From positions 5,518,001 through 5,582,000 of the forward strand of contig OZ234501.1 in assembly GCA_965153455.1 (NCBI GenBank): a stretch of 64,000 nt of DNA. Reading direction: 5' to 3'. A program made the position numbers and the translations under genes. A model generated the notes under the pieces. That model did no database searches. It was given only the letters and a program-made list of their open reading frames with translations, and was not told the DNA's origin. The stretch is from Sphagnum compactum. Lineage: Eukaryota > Bryophyta > Sphagnopsida > Sphagnales. Positions 33,402 through 45,050 of the stretch are shown here, piece after piece (positions within the stretch are counted from its first letter, which is position 1; each line of letters starts with the position of its first letter).

Positions 33402-34540
33402 ATGGCAGATAATCTTTCTCAGATTGCAATTGAGAAATTGGACAAGAACAATTTTCAAGTGTGGAAATTTAGGATTATGAATTTCTTGATGGGGAAAGGT
33501 TATTGGGAATTCATAACTGGTGATGAGACAGAACCTCCTCTCCCAGAAACCCCACACAACAACAAATTTAAGCCAATAAAACTTGACATGAAAAAGCAAA
33601 GAAAGTCTTGTATTGGCTTTCTATGAGTGTGTCTGATTCCATGATTGTGCATATTCAAGATGCACAATCACCCAAGCAAGCTTGGGATACATTGGTGAAA
33701 ATGTATAGCACCAATACACAAGCTCGTAAAATGCAGCTCAAACAAGAGTTGCATAATCTACAGAAAAACAAGATGAACATCAGTGACTATTCTATAAAGG
33801 TGAAAAACCTTGCAGATGCTCTTGCATATATAGGAGCCCCTGTAGATGATGAAGATCTAGTGGACGTGACCTTGAATGGACTTGGAAAAAACTATAGTCA
33901 GTTTCGTACCTCAATTGCAGTTCGAGAAACATTTCCTGATTTCCAAGACCTAATAACCCTCCTTATAAGTGAAGAAATGAGAATTGTTGGTACCTCATCC
34001 AATGGAGGATCACAAGAGAGTGCCTTCTACTCAAATTCTAATAGAGGTAGAGGTAGAGGTGGTAAAACTTCATTTCGAGGTCGACACGGAAGCTCGCATG
34101 GTGGACATCATCAACATGAAGGTCAGTCTCATGGAGGTGGACGAGGAAGCTTTAAAGGAAGAGGAAGTCGAGGAAGTCGTGGAGGTCGCGGTGGAAGTCA
34201 TCGAGGTCAACAACCAAATAACGACTCAAACTGTTACTACTGCGGGAAACCTGGGCACATGGCAAAGAACTGTTATCAAAGGGAGCATGATGCACGAAAT
34301 GGAAAGCTGCAACAAGGGAATTATGCATCAACTAGCAATCAAGGTGATGAACAACTATTTGTGATGCAGCACATGGCAAATTCAATGATAGGAGGTGTAT
34401 CAGATAATAATGTCTGGTATGTGGATTCTGGAGCTTCAAACCACATGACTAGCCATGGAGAATGGTTTAGAGACACAAGGGATTTGAAGACACCAGGGTT
34501 TGTGGAAACTGGTGATGACACTACACACCCCATCACATAA
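33402..34540 (+). pseudogene. copia gag and start of protease, frameshifted
   Basis: The frame starts at the ATG at 33,402 (MADNLSQIAIEKLD). It shifts frame in an A-rich run near 33,590 and continues as the capsid-like region. Then follow an Arg/Gly-rich segment (about 34,045-34,215), a CX2CX4HX4C zinc knuckle CYYCGKPGHMAKNC (34,232-34,273) and a protease WYVDSGASNHM with the DSG active site (about 34,416). A TAA at 34,538-34,540 stops the frame just after the active site, while the same frame resumes directly downstream. Confidence 0.92.
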
Positions 34541-36165
34541 ATTGGCAAGGTGCCATTGTCCATGCAAAATGGGCAAACAAAGTACTTGAAAGATGTACTT
34601 CATGTTCCAACCATAACAAAAAATTTGGTCTCCGTAGGCCAGATGGTGGAACAAGGTTTACAGGTGACATTCAACCCTAATGGATGTTTTGTGGAAGACA
34701 TGAAACACCAAGGCAAATTGATTGCAAAAGGGGAAAGGAATGGACGAATGTTCACCTTGGATGTGAACATGCCTAAGGTGAATTCCATGTTATTCACACA
34801 TGGAAAAGGAGCTGGAGACATTGGAATTTGGCACAAGCGGGTTGGCCATGTTAATCTCCAACATCTTAAGCTGATGGAGAAACAAAATCTTGTTGCAGGT
34901 CTTCCCAAATTTGGAACAGAAGAGGTGATGTCAGAAGTTTGTGAAGCATGTCAATTGGGGAAGCAAGCTAGGCATCCATTTCTAGCTCAAACAACTCATG
35001 TAAGTTCCAAACCTTTGGAAATGATCCACTCAGATGTGTGGACCACGAAGACAGAATCCATTGGAGGATGCAAGTACTACGTGAGTTTCATTGATGACCA
35101 CACAAGGAAGGTGTGGGTCTATTTCATGAAACACAAAGGTGAAGTGTTTCAGCATTTTTTGAACTTCAAGGCAATGGTAGAGAAGGAGAAGGGTGTGAGC
35201 ATCAAATGCTTAAGGTCTGATGGAGGGGGAGAATATTTTTCAAATGAATTCAGTGAGTACTTGAAGGAGCATGGAATTCAAAGGAAGTACTCATGTAGTT
35301 ACTCCCCACAACAGAATGGAGTTGCTGAAAGGAAGAACAGGCACATTGCAGAAATAGCACGTGCCATGTTGAATGAAAAGAACTTGCCAAATTACTTTTG
35401 GGCTGAGGCGGTAGCAACTATAGTCTATATCATGAATCGAACACCCACAGCGGCAGTTCATGGCATGACACCCGAAGAAAAATTCACAGGCAAGAAACCT
35501 GATGTCTCACACCTTAGAGTGTTTGCTTGCATTGCATACGTGCATGTTCCTGATGAGAAGAGATCAAAACTAGATCCAAAAGCTGAGAAGTGTATCTTCA
35601 TTGGATATTCCTCAAAACAAAAAAGATATAGATGTTTCAACCCTTCCACTCAGAAGTTACAAGTGAGTAGAGATGTTGTGTTTGATGAGATGATTAGTTG
35701 GTATTCACCATTGAAGATAGCAGAAGATGGAGAGGCTAGAAATGGTGATGTTTCATCAAATGTGGAACAAGAATCACAATTAATTAGTGGACCACAAGAA
35801 TCTTCAATTAGTAGGTCCAGTAGCACTCCATGGAAAGGAAGATTAAGATCTTCAAACACTGTACATGGTAGTTCTCAAACATCATCTAGGAATTCTCATG
35901 TAGATGCTGAGTCAAGTGACTCAGAGAAGAGTGTGGGTGAAGAATCAAGAATCCCTTTAGTTACTACTCCTGGAGCTCGGATGGCCAAGAAAGTTTTGAA
36001 AACACCTGACAACATTAGTGGAGTACGAAGATCCACACGAGTCAAGTACCCTGTACAAAGACTCACATATGATGGCTTTGTAGTTCATCATTACGCATAC
36101 ATGGTGAGAGTTATACAGGAGGTTGAACCCACTTGTTTTGAACAAGCGGCTGGAAACCTAAGTGG
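34541..36165 (+). pseudogene. copia protease remainder and integrase
   Basis: Continuation in the same frame after the nonsense codon. Integrase parts: an H-x-H/C-x2-C zinc region (about 34,846-34,960, GHVNLQHLK and CEACQLGKQ), then the DDE core with HSDVW (about 35,030), FIDDHTRKVWVYF, and SDGGGEYFSNEF to YSPQQNGVAERKNR (about 35,218-35,340), followed by the copia-specific FIGYSSKQKRYRC. Near 36,145 the frame shifts by one base before the reverse transcriptase. Confidence 0.92.
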
Positions 36166-37694
36166 GACAATGCCATGGATGAAGAGATGGCAGCGTTGGA
36201 TGCTAATGATACTTGGGAGTTGGTAGCTTTACCAAAGGACAAGAAAGCAATTAGGTGCAAATGGGTGTACAAAGTCAAGCACAATGCAGATGGATCTATG
36301 AGCAAATACAAAGCAAGATTGGTTGCCAAAGGTTATGCCCAAACTTATGGCATAGACTATGAAGAGACCTATAGTCCAGTTGCCAAAATGACAACTGTAA
36401 GAGCAATCATTGCTATGGCAGCAGCAAAAGGATGGTCATTACATCAAATGGATGTAAAGAATGCCTTTCTTCATGGAAATTTACAAGAAGAAGTGTACAT
36501 GGAACAACCACCAGGTTATGTGGACCAAACACATCCTAATTTGGTTTGTAGGTTGAAGAAAGCGTTGTACGGCTTGAAACAAGCACCTAGAGCTTGGTCA
36601 GATAAGATAGGTCAATATCTTGTCACAAGTGGATTTCAAACATCCAATGCAGATTTTTCATTATATGTGAAAAAGACAGATCATGGGATTGTGGTCATAG
36701 TCATCTATGTTGATGACTTGATTATCACAGGAGATAGTGATGCAGACATCTGTGATTTGAAGAAACTTTTGAAGCAAAAGTTTGAGATGAAGGATTTGGG
36801 AGAGTTGCGTTACTTCCTCGGCATTGAGGTAATCCAATCCCCCAAAGGGATATGGTTATTACAAAGGCAATATGCCTTGAACAAATTGTCCGAATATGGG
36901 ATGACAGGGTGCAAACCCATTTCCATTCCATTGGAGCAAAATGTGAAGTTAAGTGCAGATGAAGGAGACCTTGTGGAGGATGCCACTATGTACAGGCACA
37001 TAGTGGGGAGTTTGATTTACATGACCATCACAAGGCCAGATTTGAGTTATGCAGTTGGAGTGGTGAGTCAATTCATGCAAACACCACGAAAGCCACATTT
37101 GGATGCAGTGAGGCGCATACTGAGGTACATAAAACATACTTTGCATTGTGGATTTTCTATGAAGCCAAGAGCCAGTTACAAGTACATGGATACACGGATG
37201 TTGATTGGGCTAGCAATGTTTCAGATAGAAGATCAACTAGTGGTTTCATGTTTTCTTTTGGAAGTGGTGCTGTTAGTTGGAGCAGTAAGAAACAACCAAC
37301 AGTTGCATTATCAAGCACGGAGGCAGAATACAAAGGAGCAGCAATTGCTGCATGTGAAGTAGTTTGGTTACAAAAACTACTCTCAGATTTGGGACAGTTA
37401 GTGGATGCTACTGTTGTCATTTATTGTGATAACATCAGTAGCATATTACTTGCTAACAACCCGGTCTATCATGCTAGGACAAAGCACATTGAGGTGCACT
37501 ACCACTTTATTAGAGAAAAAGTTCTAGCAAAAGAAATTGACCTTATTCATGTCAGTATTGAAGATCAGGTTGTTGACATTTTCACAAAGGCTTTAGGTAC
37601 AGACAAGCTAAAGAAGTTTCGAAAAATGCTTGGTGTACTAGAAGTGGATTTGAGCTTGAGGGGGAGTGTTGAGAATTCAAGCTCAACTAGTTAG
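36166..37694 (+). pseudogene. copia reverse transcriptase and RNase H, frameshifted
   Basis: Reverse transcriptase motifs include KWVYKVKHNADGS, QMDVKNAFLHGNL, ALYGLKQAPRAW and the catalytic YVDD at 36,706-36,717. A shift near 37,150 separates RT from RNase H, which has GYTDVDWA (about 37,189), LSSTEAEY, YCDNISS and HYHFIREK, ending at the TAG at 37,692-37,694 inside the 3' LTR. All catalytic residues I checked are intact. Confidence 0.93.
37648..37666 (+). other. Polypurine tract of the copia element
   Basis: Purine-rich GAGCTTGAGGGGGAG immediately before the 3' LTR, the expected plus-strand priming site. Confidence 0.85.
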
Positions 37695-37979
37695 GTTTCT
37701 TTAGTTACTAGAGTAAGAAAGTAACTAGGTTACTTTCACAAGGTTGAACTACTTTCTTTACTTATTTTAGTTTGGTTATTTGTGGTGTGGTCTTGTAGTT
37801 AAATACCTTGGTGTTGATGGTTTGGCTCTCTTTTCTTCATTACACAAGTTTGTGTATTTCTTGTGATAAGAACCTTGAGGAGTTCTTGATTTTGTGTTTT
37901 GTGTTGTGAACATCGTGTTATAGTTTCCTTTCAATAAAGTTTTATGTTTGCACTTGAGTAGATCTCCTATTTGTTAACA
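37667..37979 (+). repeat. 3' LTR of the copia element
   Basis: 313 bp, TGTTGAGAATTC...GTTAACA, followed by the target duplication CCTTT. Differs from the 5' LTR at four positions by eye. Confidence 0.96.
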
Positions 37980-38228
37980 CCTTTACTTTCAGTTCTATGA
38001 GGTGATTATACTCGAAGGTACATATGCTACCGATGAAGGAAAGTTGCAAATAGTATCTCTAGATGTTATGTTGCGTTTGTAATTAAAACCAAATAGGTTT
38101 CCTCTTATGCATCATTTATGATTTGGAATTGATAAATGTATTTTCTAAGTTCAAACACCCCACATCCTAAAATTCTATGTTAAATTGTTACCCATTTAAA
38201 CCAACTTTTAAGGATTCGACACCATGTT

Positions 38229-38595
38229 CAACTTGGCAGCAGACCTCCAATCACTTAAAATATTGTTCCTATCACCTACATTACCCAAATTTAACTTGCT
38301 TTAGCTCATTAAAAAGCTAAATATAAGGCGCATATGCCTACCAAATTTCAAGCTTTGCACCCAAATCAATAAAAAGTTGTGCTACAAAACCCGAGAGGAT
38401 TCCACAAAGGTAAGAAACTCAACTTGGCAGTAAACTTCCGATCACTTAAAATATTGTTCCTATCACCTACGTTATTCAAATTTAGCTTGCTTTAGCTCAT
38501 TAGAAAGTTAACTATAAGGTGCATCTGTCTACCAAAATCTAAGTTCTGCACCCAAATCAATAAAAAGCTATGCTACAAAACCCGAAAGGTCTTAT
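38229..38595 (+). repeat. Tandem duplication, period 191 bp
   Basis: Two units beginning CAACTTGGCAG at 38,229 and 38,420 share ATCACTTAAAATATTGTTCC, TTGCTTTAGCTCATTA, TGCACCCAAATCAATAAAAA and CTACAAAACCCGA. Roughly 10% diverged by eye. Confidence 0.88.
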
Positions 38596-38864
38596 GCAAT
38601 TTCTTTAAGATTTTTAATTCCCAAAACTACCCTTATTCATTTCCATTCTCTCAAAAATACCATAATCATCCAATCTATTTTCCCTCTTTCCACCATTTAC
38701 TAAGACTAATCATTTTTTTTCTCTCAAGGAAAGTTATAGGAACAAGTTTTCTCAAGATCCAAATCGATAGTTATGTCTGGAAAAAAAAGCTCCAAATGAT
38801 TCGAATTTGCCTTTTAAAGAGAAAGAGAAGGAAGGAGGTGAAAGAAGACCCCAATTCAGTGGCC

Positions 38865-38985
38865 TATGGAAGGTTCCAATGCTTGGTGGCCCTTAAAATG
38901 TTTTAATGTTTGGTGGCCAATGGAAGGTTCCAATGTTTGGTGGCCCTTGGAAGGTTTCAATGTTTGGTGGCCAATGGAAGGAGAA
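38865..38985 (+). repeat. 27-bp minisatellite with open 9-residue repeat
   Basis: About 4.5 units of GGTTCCAATGTTTGGTGGCC plus a short variable part. The plus-strand frame 38,866-39,057 stays open and repeats the peptide MEGSNVWWP (variants LEGFNVWWP). No other evidence that it is translated. Confidence 0.8.
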
Positions 38986-39222
38986 GGAAAAACATCTTTT
39001 TCACCTCTTATCATTTTCCCCCTAACAAATTTACTTAAACCTTTATTTTTCCATTGATATTAAGGTTTTATTTTACCATGGTTCTAGACCGTTATTTTAT
39101 GCCTTCTTTTCCTTTTCCTTGACCTATAAATCACAATCACGCATCTTGATGTACCAAGTCTTCCACACATTCATCGTCAAATTGATTTTAATTGAAGATT
39201 ATTTTTTCCTTTCCTTGAATTC

Positions 39223-39618
39223 ATGGCGTCGCGTATGACCACATCTTACGAGCCTCAAGTCGCACAAGTGAATGAAGAATCGCTTCGGTAGTCATCCCTA
39301 GATTTGACGTTGATGTAACATCTTCGTGACGAAGATCCCAAATCGCGAGAGGTGCGCCCTCGTCTTGAAGTTGAACCCCCTTGAGCTTGGTATTATTGCA
39401 TTTCTTCAAACTCCCGCACCTTGGTGATTTTGTTACAAGTCGACCCCGCTTCTGGTGATGAACCTGAAATTATATGCGAAGGTTTTTATGAAACTGACGA
39501 CACTTCCATCTTTGCATGCTCTTCAATTCCCGACGTTGGACATTATCGTTGGTTGCACGGTCTGATTCATCGACTGCCTTTTAATAGCAAGGCGGATTAC
39601 TTAGTTCGCACCATTTGA
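39223..39618 (+). pseudogene. Decayed short coding frame of unknown family
   Basis: A block richer in G/C than its surroundings. From the ATG at 39,223 (MASRMTTSYEPQVAQVNEE) one frame runs to the TGA at 39,616-39,618 with three internal stops (TAG, TAA, TGA in the first half); the second half from about 39,412 is open for 68 codons. A possible TATA box CTATAAATC lies at about 39,123. I recognise no domain. It may be a broken host gene or part of a retroelement. Confidence 0.4.
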
Positions 39619-41128
39619 CACATCCTAGATTTTTTGCAGTTATGAACTATCACTATGGCATAACCCTAGACTCAACATGTAATTGCAGCTCCTCATGGAG
39701 CTTATCCATAACGTAAATAAAAGTTTCATTCAACATGAAATTCATGTTGCCATTACCACCCTATCACAATGTTTATTTTGATCGTTAAGTTGTCTCGAAT
39801 TATTCTTATGCTTATAATGTTTGAAGATTATCCTATTGGACCCTTCATTGACACCCCCTTAACTACTTCACGAATTTCAAACATCTTTGCTACCCATTAA
39901 ATACCAGAACAAGACTAACGTTTTGCTAAACATTACGAATTTTGGTGTCTGCTTTTAACCCCAACCCTCTAGAGATTTCTCACCCCTAATCACGCAACTG
40001 AAGTTCTAAAACTATGATTACTAGCTTTTTGTTGAATAAAAGAATTAACTCAACACCTTATTCATCCAATATCGAATTTTAAAAAAAACAATCCCCCTCA
40101 CGCAACCATGCGCACTCATCATTCATTATTTTAACATGAAGTTGCTAAAAACCCCTAATAGCCTTACCACACTCGCATATTCTTGATGCAATTCTTAAAA
40201 ATTGAGACTACCACACATGCATGTGTCGGTATGGCTCACATCATGGATTTGAATCCTTTGTCAAGGCTTTGCAAAAATTTGTTCTCCAATGCATTGTTAT
40301 GTGTTGTCTCAGTGAGTTTATGAAGGTGGCAAAATTAACAATGGTTTAGATTATGGGATTTGTGAAGGACGAAAGGACTTTCTTCGTTCATTGACCTTCA
40401 TGAAAACAAGATTACAGAACAAGCTTTGTGAGCATTTGGATTTGGTGGTTTGTATGTAGGTGCAACCTTTTTACATAGTTGATACTTTTCCTTATCATGA
40501 TGTCATCACAACATGGACAAAGGAAAAAACATGAAGGGATCTTTTGGTTTGAAACATACCTTGGATCATGTATGTTCATTATTCATTATACAGTCACACA
40601 TTAGCTCAGTGGTTCAAATTTCAATGACTCGATGGTATAATGTAAATGTTTGATGCATGGCTTTTTTTGGGAAGCATCATGGCTACCTTATGATTTATGT
40701 CACTATGAGAAATCATGTTTGCGAATATCACATTACCTTGCAACTACATCCTTCAAAGTGCAACTCCTATGCAACTACACTTTATAAATACAATGATTAA
40801 TAAATAAATTTTCATGTTAAAAATAAGTTAGTTGTTTGATAGTTGCACCTTAGTTCTAAATGTGTTTCATATATGGTAATTTATACGCACCATATTTACA
40901 CATGTAATCAACTATGTTTAACTTTTTGAAGAGTTACATTGTAGTTGTAATGTGCAATGAAGTTAAGATTGTTAAAAATGAGCTACACATTGAATAACTT
41001 TTCTGCAATTAACATACAGCTTTCATATGTGCGATTATGCCGTGTGTCCACATTCCCATCATCCATGAGGTATAAGTTTTGTAACTAATTTTCAATTATG
41101 AAGTTGTTAAGGGGGTTGGATGATTACA
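39619..41128. other. AT-rich spacer, nothing recognised
   Basis: No supported gene or repeat. Confidence 0.35.
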
Positions 41129-41718
41129 TGATTTTGGATGAACAAACATTTAGGATAAGGACTGATTAGGGAACTTTTTTAGTTTGAATTTTGTAGTCTT
41201 GTTGGTTTTGAATCATGATGAGGAGACTTGGGACTGCCCAAAGGGGGAGGTTCTGGAAAAGAAAGACATTTTTAAACACAGTTTTGGGGAAGAGTGGGAG
41301 GAGTTGTAAGAACTTTGTAGTAGAAAACCACAAATTATATTTTGATAAATCACAAATTTTAATTATGTTTTTGATATTTTTTCAACAAAACATGGAATTA
41401 TATTATAATTTTGATTCATGTTTCCAATACTACATAGAAGCATAGACTTATGTTGTGAATTTTATGTTTATATCATTGTGTGAATTTTCCATAATATCAT
41501 AATAGGATGAAATGAATTGTGATATTATTGCTAGAGCTTTTTACAATGTATTTTGAAGTGCAAATTCTGGTTATATGAAATAACCATGAATCTAGTGTTT
41601 TAATGAATGGAAGTGTTAAGTGTGTTGAGAATCAAGGCATAATTATTGAATGTATGCATGTGAAGTGCAAATCTATTATTACTGTAACGTGGCATAATTC
41701 TGCAAGAAATAAATTTCA
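41129..41718 (+). repeat. Left ~590-bp direct repeat (LTR-like)
   Basis: Pairs with 44,303-44,872. Shared landmarks include AAGACATT, GGGGAAGAGTGGGAGGAGTT and GAATGGAAGTGTTAAGTGTG. Confidence 0.8.
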
Positions 41719-42463
41719 CTTTTACCATTTGGCAACCATCTTGTGGGGAAATTTTTTCTGTTTTCTTACAATAATGAGAAGGTTTTTTACAAATTTTATT
41801 GTTATACTATAGATGAGAGTGTTAAGATGACTAATGTTGTTTTTTCAATTTAGAATTTAAAGGGGTATGTTAGAAAGTATCAGAGGTCTAAGTGGTTGAC
41901 ACCATAAAGACTACAGAGTGATCTACAAACTTTGAAGATGAAGAATTGTGAAACAAAATGAATTGGATGGTGACCCAGAGTTTATAGTGACAATTGCACT
42001 TGGAGGCAAATCAGCAAGTTATTGAAAAACAAACAAGAGATAATTTTGAAAATGGAGAGGAGTATGCATGGCTTAAAGAAACCCCATATTGGAATCTAAT
42101 TTGGACAAATGAGTTTTGAGAATAGAGGAAAGACCTGAAGGGCACAAGTTGTCTATACCACAAGAAGTGGTACGGTGTGAAGTATGGATTAGGGGTTTTT
42201 AGAGAAAGCACAGTTACAAATGACGATTTCCACGAAGAGAAATGAAGTCAACTATTCACCCAAATGAGTGGCTGCAGTCTTCTCAATCGCAATCTATGGT
42301 TCAGAGTCAAAAAGATCAATATGGAACAAGGAGTTTTACAATACCTGATCAACCGTAGGAAATCTCAAGTCCAAAGTCGGTGATTAGCCGAAGAAAAGAT
42401 GTTACAGGAGGTATATAACTTAGGTTTGTGTATTAGTTTGCATTTCTAAATTATTATGAACTA

Positions 42464-42820
42464 GTGGAAGATTATGAAGTGGAAAAAAACACTAATATCG
42501 ATGTGGTTGAAGAGATTGAAGATAATTACCTACGATCATCTAAGTATGTAGAGGCACATGTGAATGTGTTGGATGAAATACCACAATCATACTCACATCG
42601 AAGGAATCTAGAGTTGGATCAAACAAGGTACACAGTCGAAATATGGGATCATAAATATGTGGACTCAGAGATGGTTAGATTACTTCCAAAGGTTTGTGCA
42701 TTTTATGAAGAAGAACATGCAATCATGGATTGTCCTTTTGTGCCTTTTCACTTCAAAGTAGGTATTGTTAGACATATGGAGTTACAGAATGTGACAAGAA
42801 CATTAGTGGGTCAACCATGA
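42464..42820 (+). CDS. Gag-like fragment with a broken zinc knuckle
   Basis: An open frame of 119 codons within a longer decayed region. Its C-terminal part reads CAFYEEEHAIMDCPF, close to a CX2CX3HX4C zinc knuckle in which the second Cys is Tyr, followed by VPFHFKVGIVRHMELQN. The start codon is uncertain and stops follow. It lies between the two LTR-like repeats, which supports a retroelement gag origin. Confidence 0.5.
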   Translation: MEDYEVEKNTNIDVVEEIEDNYLRSSKYVEAHVNVLDEIPQSYSHRRNLELDQTRYTVEIWDHKYVDSEMVRLLPKVCAFYEEEHAIMDCPFVPFHFKVGIVRHMELQNVTRTLVGQP

Positions 42821-43119
42821 GAACAACAACCAAAACTTCTTGTAGTTTAAAGCAAATTGAGAGGAATGTAGTTGGGAAGCCAATTGGGACCACAAAATCG
42901 ACAAATTTGTCCATCTATTTAGACCAGGAGCAGAAAACCAAAGGTGTATTTACATTCACATTCTACACCATAGAAGATACCAATGGGTAACCATAGAATG
43001 GAACATCATCACCCTTGAGTCAACACAACTTCATTGACACACCCCCAAACTCCTTAATAGACTCAACTGTGGGTCCAAAGGTGAAAAACAACGGAAGGAT
43101 AAGGAGTTGGAATACATTC

Positions 43120-43846
43120 CCTGGCTCGCAACACTTCAAGGGTAAAGGGGCGTGCTAGAGCTCTAGGATGGGGACTAGGACGAATGACAAGCGGGTCAAT
43201 TATTCACATGGACTTGCACAAACCAAACAACAAGTTGGTTAGTGCATAGTTGGAGCACTTTTGGTGCACGGATGAGCGGGCAAACAAGGATTCACAAGAC
43301 TCACCACGGCCCGGACTTGGGTGAAGCCACCACCTTCCCTCTTATAGTATTTTTTGTGCCTGGCCACAGGGTCTGCACCCAAATGTCATTTTGTATTGGG
43401 ATTCCCAAGTTGGGAGTCCTGAAATTCCCAAAATTGGGACTCCCATGACTTTGAGGCCCATAATTTTTTATGTAGACCTTCGATTAAGGTGAGGTCTGAA
43501 GCAAAGTTATAGCTTTTAGTGGTCGGAAGTCAAATTGGCAATTTAGCTCCTGACCCTTCTTTTGGCCATAACTTATGTTTTAAATACCCAAATGGGTCAT
43601 GCAAACCCATTTTATACATCTAAGTTCTAATAAGTTTCCAAGGATATAAGGAACTTTTCAATCCAATGAATTTTGACCCTTGCAATCGCCCTCTGAAGAT
43701 TCGGGAGTCCATCGGGACTCCAACTCCCAAAGTGGGAGCTCATTCCTACATTCCCAGGAGCATGGAATGTGACTCCCGGGCTTCACTCTTGGCCCGCACC
43801 TTTGCAAGCCCTGACCTTAGTCGCGAGCCCAAGGCTAGGGTTGCGA
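43120..43846. mobile_element. 727-bp GC-richer insertion with CATTC direct repeats
   Basis: The block is distinctly richer in G/C than both flanks, contains GGGACTCC/GGGAGTCC phrases, and is bounded by CATTC at 43,115-43,119 and 43,847-43,851. The ends carry a short inverted TCGCAAC/GTTGCGA. The size and 5-bp repeat would fit a solo LTR, but the ends are not TG...CA, so the class is open. Confidence 0.45.
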
Positions 43847-44302
43847 CATTCACTAATCATGTCAGAAGCGACAATTGTTGAAGCCTGGAGACAACCTACT
43901 AAAGTAATAATTACCCAATCACTTGATGCGAGTATAATAGCCACATGAGTTGAAACAATTGTTGTGCCCACCATGGATGTTGTTAGAAGGGGAGTAGTAA
44001 TTGGAACTGCAACAAAATTGGGTAGTGGATTGGGTAGAGTTTTGACAAGATGGAAATTGAGTGGGAGTTCGGCATTACCAATAATAACTATTGGAGTTGT
44101 TGGGACACCTCAGATGGTGTTTACCAATCCAATAATGACCATTCATGTGAATAAGGCTATAGATTAACCATCGATGAGTTCAATAGCTACTAGAGGGTAC
44201 AAAAGTGCAGATGCAACAAATCCAATAAGAGGATATCTAAAACCATCACTATAATTACACCAATTCCTGATCACAGAGATGGCCATTATGTTAGGTTAAA
44301 CA

Positions 44303-44872
44303 TGATTTTGGATGAACAAGCATTTAGGATAAGGACTGATTAGGGAACTTTGTTAGTTTGAATTTTGAATTATTATTGGTTTTGAATCATGATGAGGAAA
44401 TTTGGGATTGGCCAAAGGGGCAGCTTTTGGAAAAGAGAGACATTCTTAAACCATAATTTTGGGGAAGAGTGGGAGGAGTTGTAGGAAATTTGTAGTAGAA
44501 AACCACATTTTCTAGTTTGATATACCATAGATTTTAATTGTTGTTTTGATTTTTTTTCAACAAAACATTATATTCTGTTGTAATTTTGATTCATGTTTTC
44601 AATAATACAAAAAATAATAGGCTTTTGCAATGAATTCTATGTTTACACTATTGTGTGAATTTTCTATAGTATCAGAATATGATCAAATGAATTGTAATAT
44701 TGTTTTTGGAGTTTTTTTACAGTGTATTATGAAATAACCATGATTATGGTATTTTAATGAATGGAAGTGTTAAGTGTGTTGAGAATCAAGGTAGAATTAC
44801 TAAATGTATGCATGTGAAGTGCAAATATGTTATTATAATAATGTGGAATAATTCTGTAAGATTTAAATTTCA
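44303..44872 (+). repeat. Right ~570-bp direct repeat (LTR-like)
   Basis: Second copy of the repeat at 41,129-41,718, with small deletions. Confidence 0.8.
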
Positions 44873-44899
44873 ATTTACCAGAAGTCTATTTATGAAGTT

Positions 44900-45050
44900 G
44901 GTTGGCCACTCTGTTGCCACTAAATGGCCACTATTGTGCCATAATTATGCCACTACGTGGCCACCCAGATGCCATTAATTGTTACATATATATGTACCAT
45001 TACAGGGCCACAATATTGGCATTGTTTTACAAATGGATGGCCATTACGGT
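44900..45050 (+). repeat. Degenerate tandem repeat built on GGCCACT/TGCCA
   Basis: Recurring GTTGGCCACTCTGTTGCCAC, AATGGCCACTATTGTGCCAT and TACGTGGCCACCCAGATGCC phrases with a short, irregular period, directly after the right LTR-like repeat. Confidence 0.55.

Larger units (their letters stand above)
31891..37979 (+). mobile_element. Ty1/copia LTR retrotransposon, structurally complete
   Basis: A 6,089-bp element with two 313-bp LTRs (TGTTG...TAACA), a 5-bp target duplication CCTTT (31,886-31,890 and 37,980-37,984), a primer-binding site, a polypurine tract, and gag, protease, integrase, reverse transcriptase and RNase H in copia order. The coding region is broken by apparent frameshifts near 33,590, 36,145 and 37,150 and a TAA at 34,538-34,540, so it is not autonomous. 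The LTRs differ at four sites by my count, all transitions, so the insertion is fairly recent relative to the hAT relic it entered. Confidence 0.97.
41129..44872 (+). mobile_element. Possible non-autonomous LTR element carrying only a gag-like frame
   Basis: Two direct repeats, 41,129-41,718 and 44,303-44,872, both start TGATTTTGGATGAACAA and end AAATTTCA and are similar throughout. A primer-binding-like GTATCAGAG at 41,878-41,886 follows the left copy at some distance, so the left LTR may extend to about 41,875 and the right one be truncated. Between them lies one gag-like frame and no polymerase. No target duplication or polypurine tract is obvious. The layout suggests a TR-GAG or LARD-type element, but a segmental duplication is an alternative. 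Confidence 0.5.
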
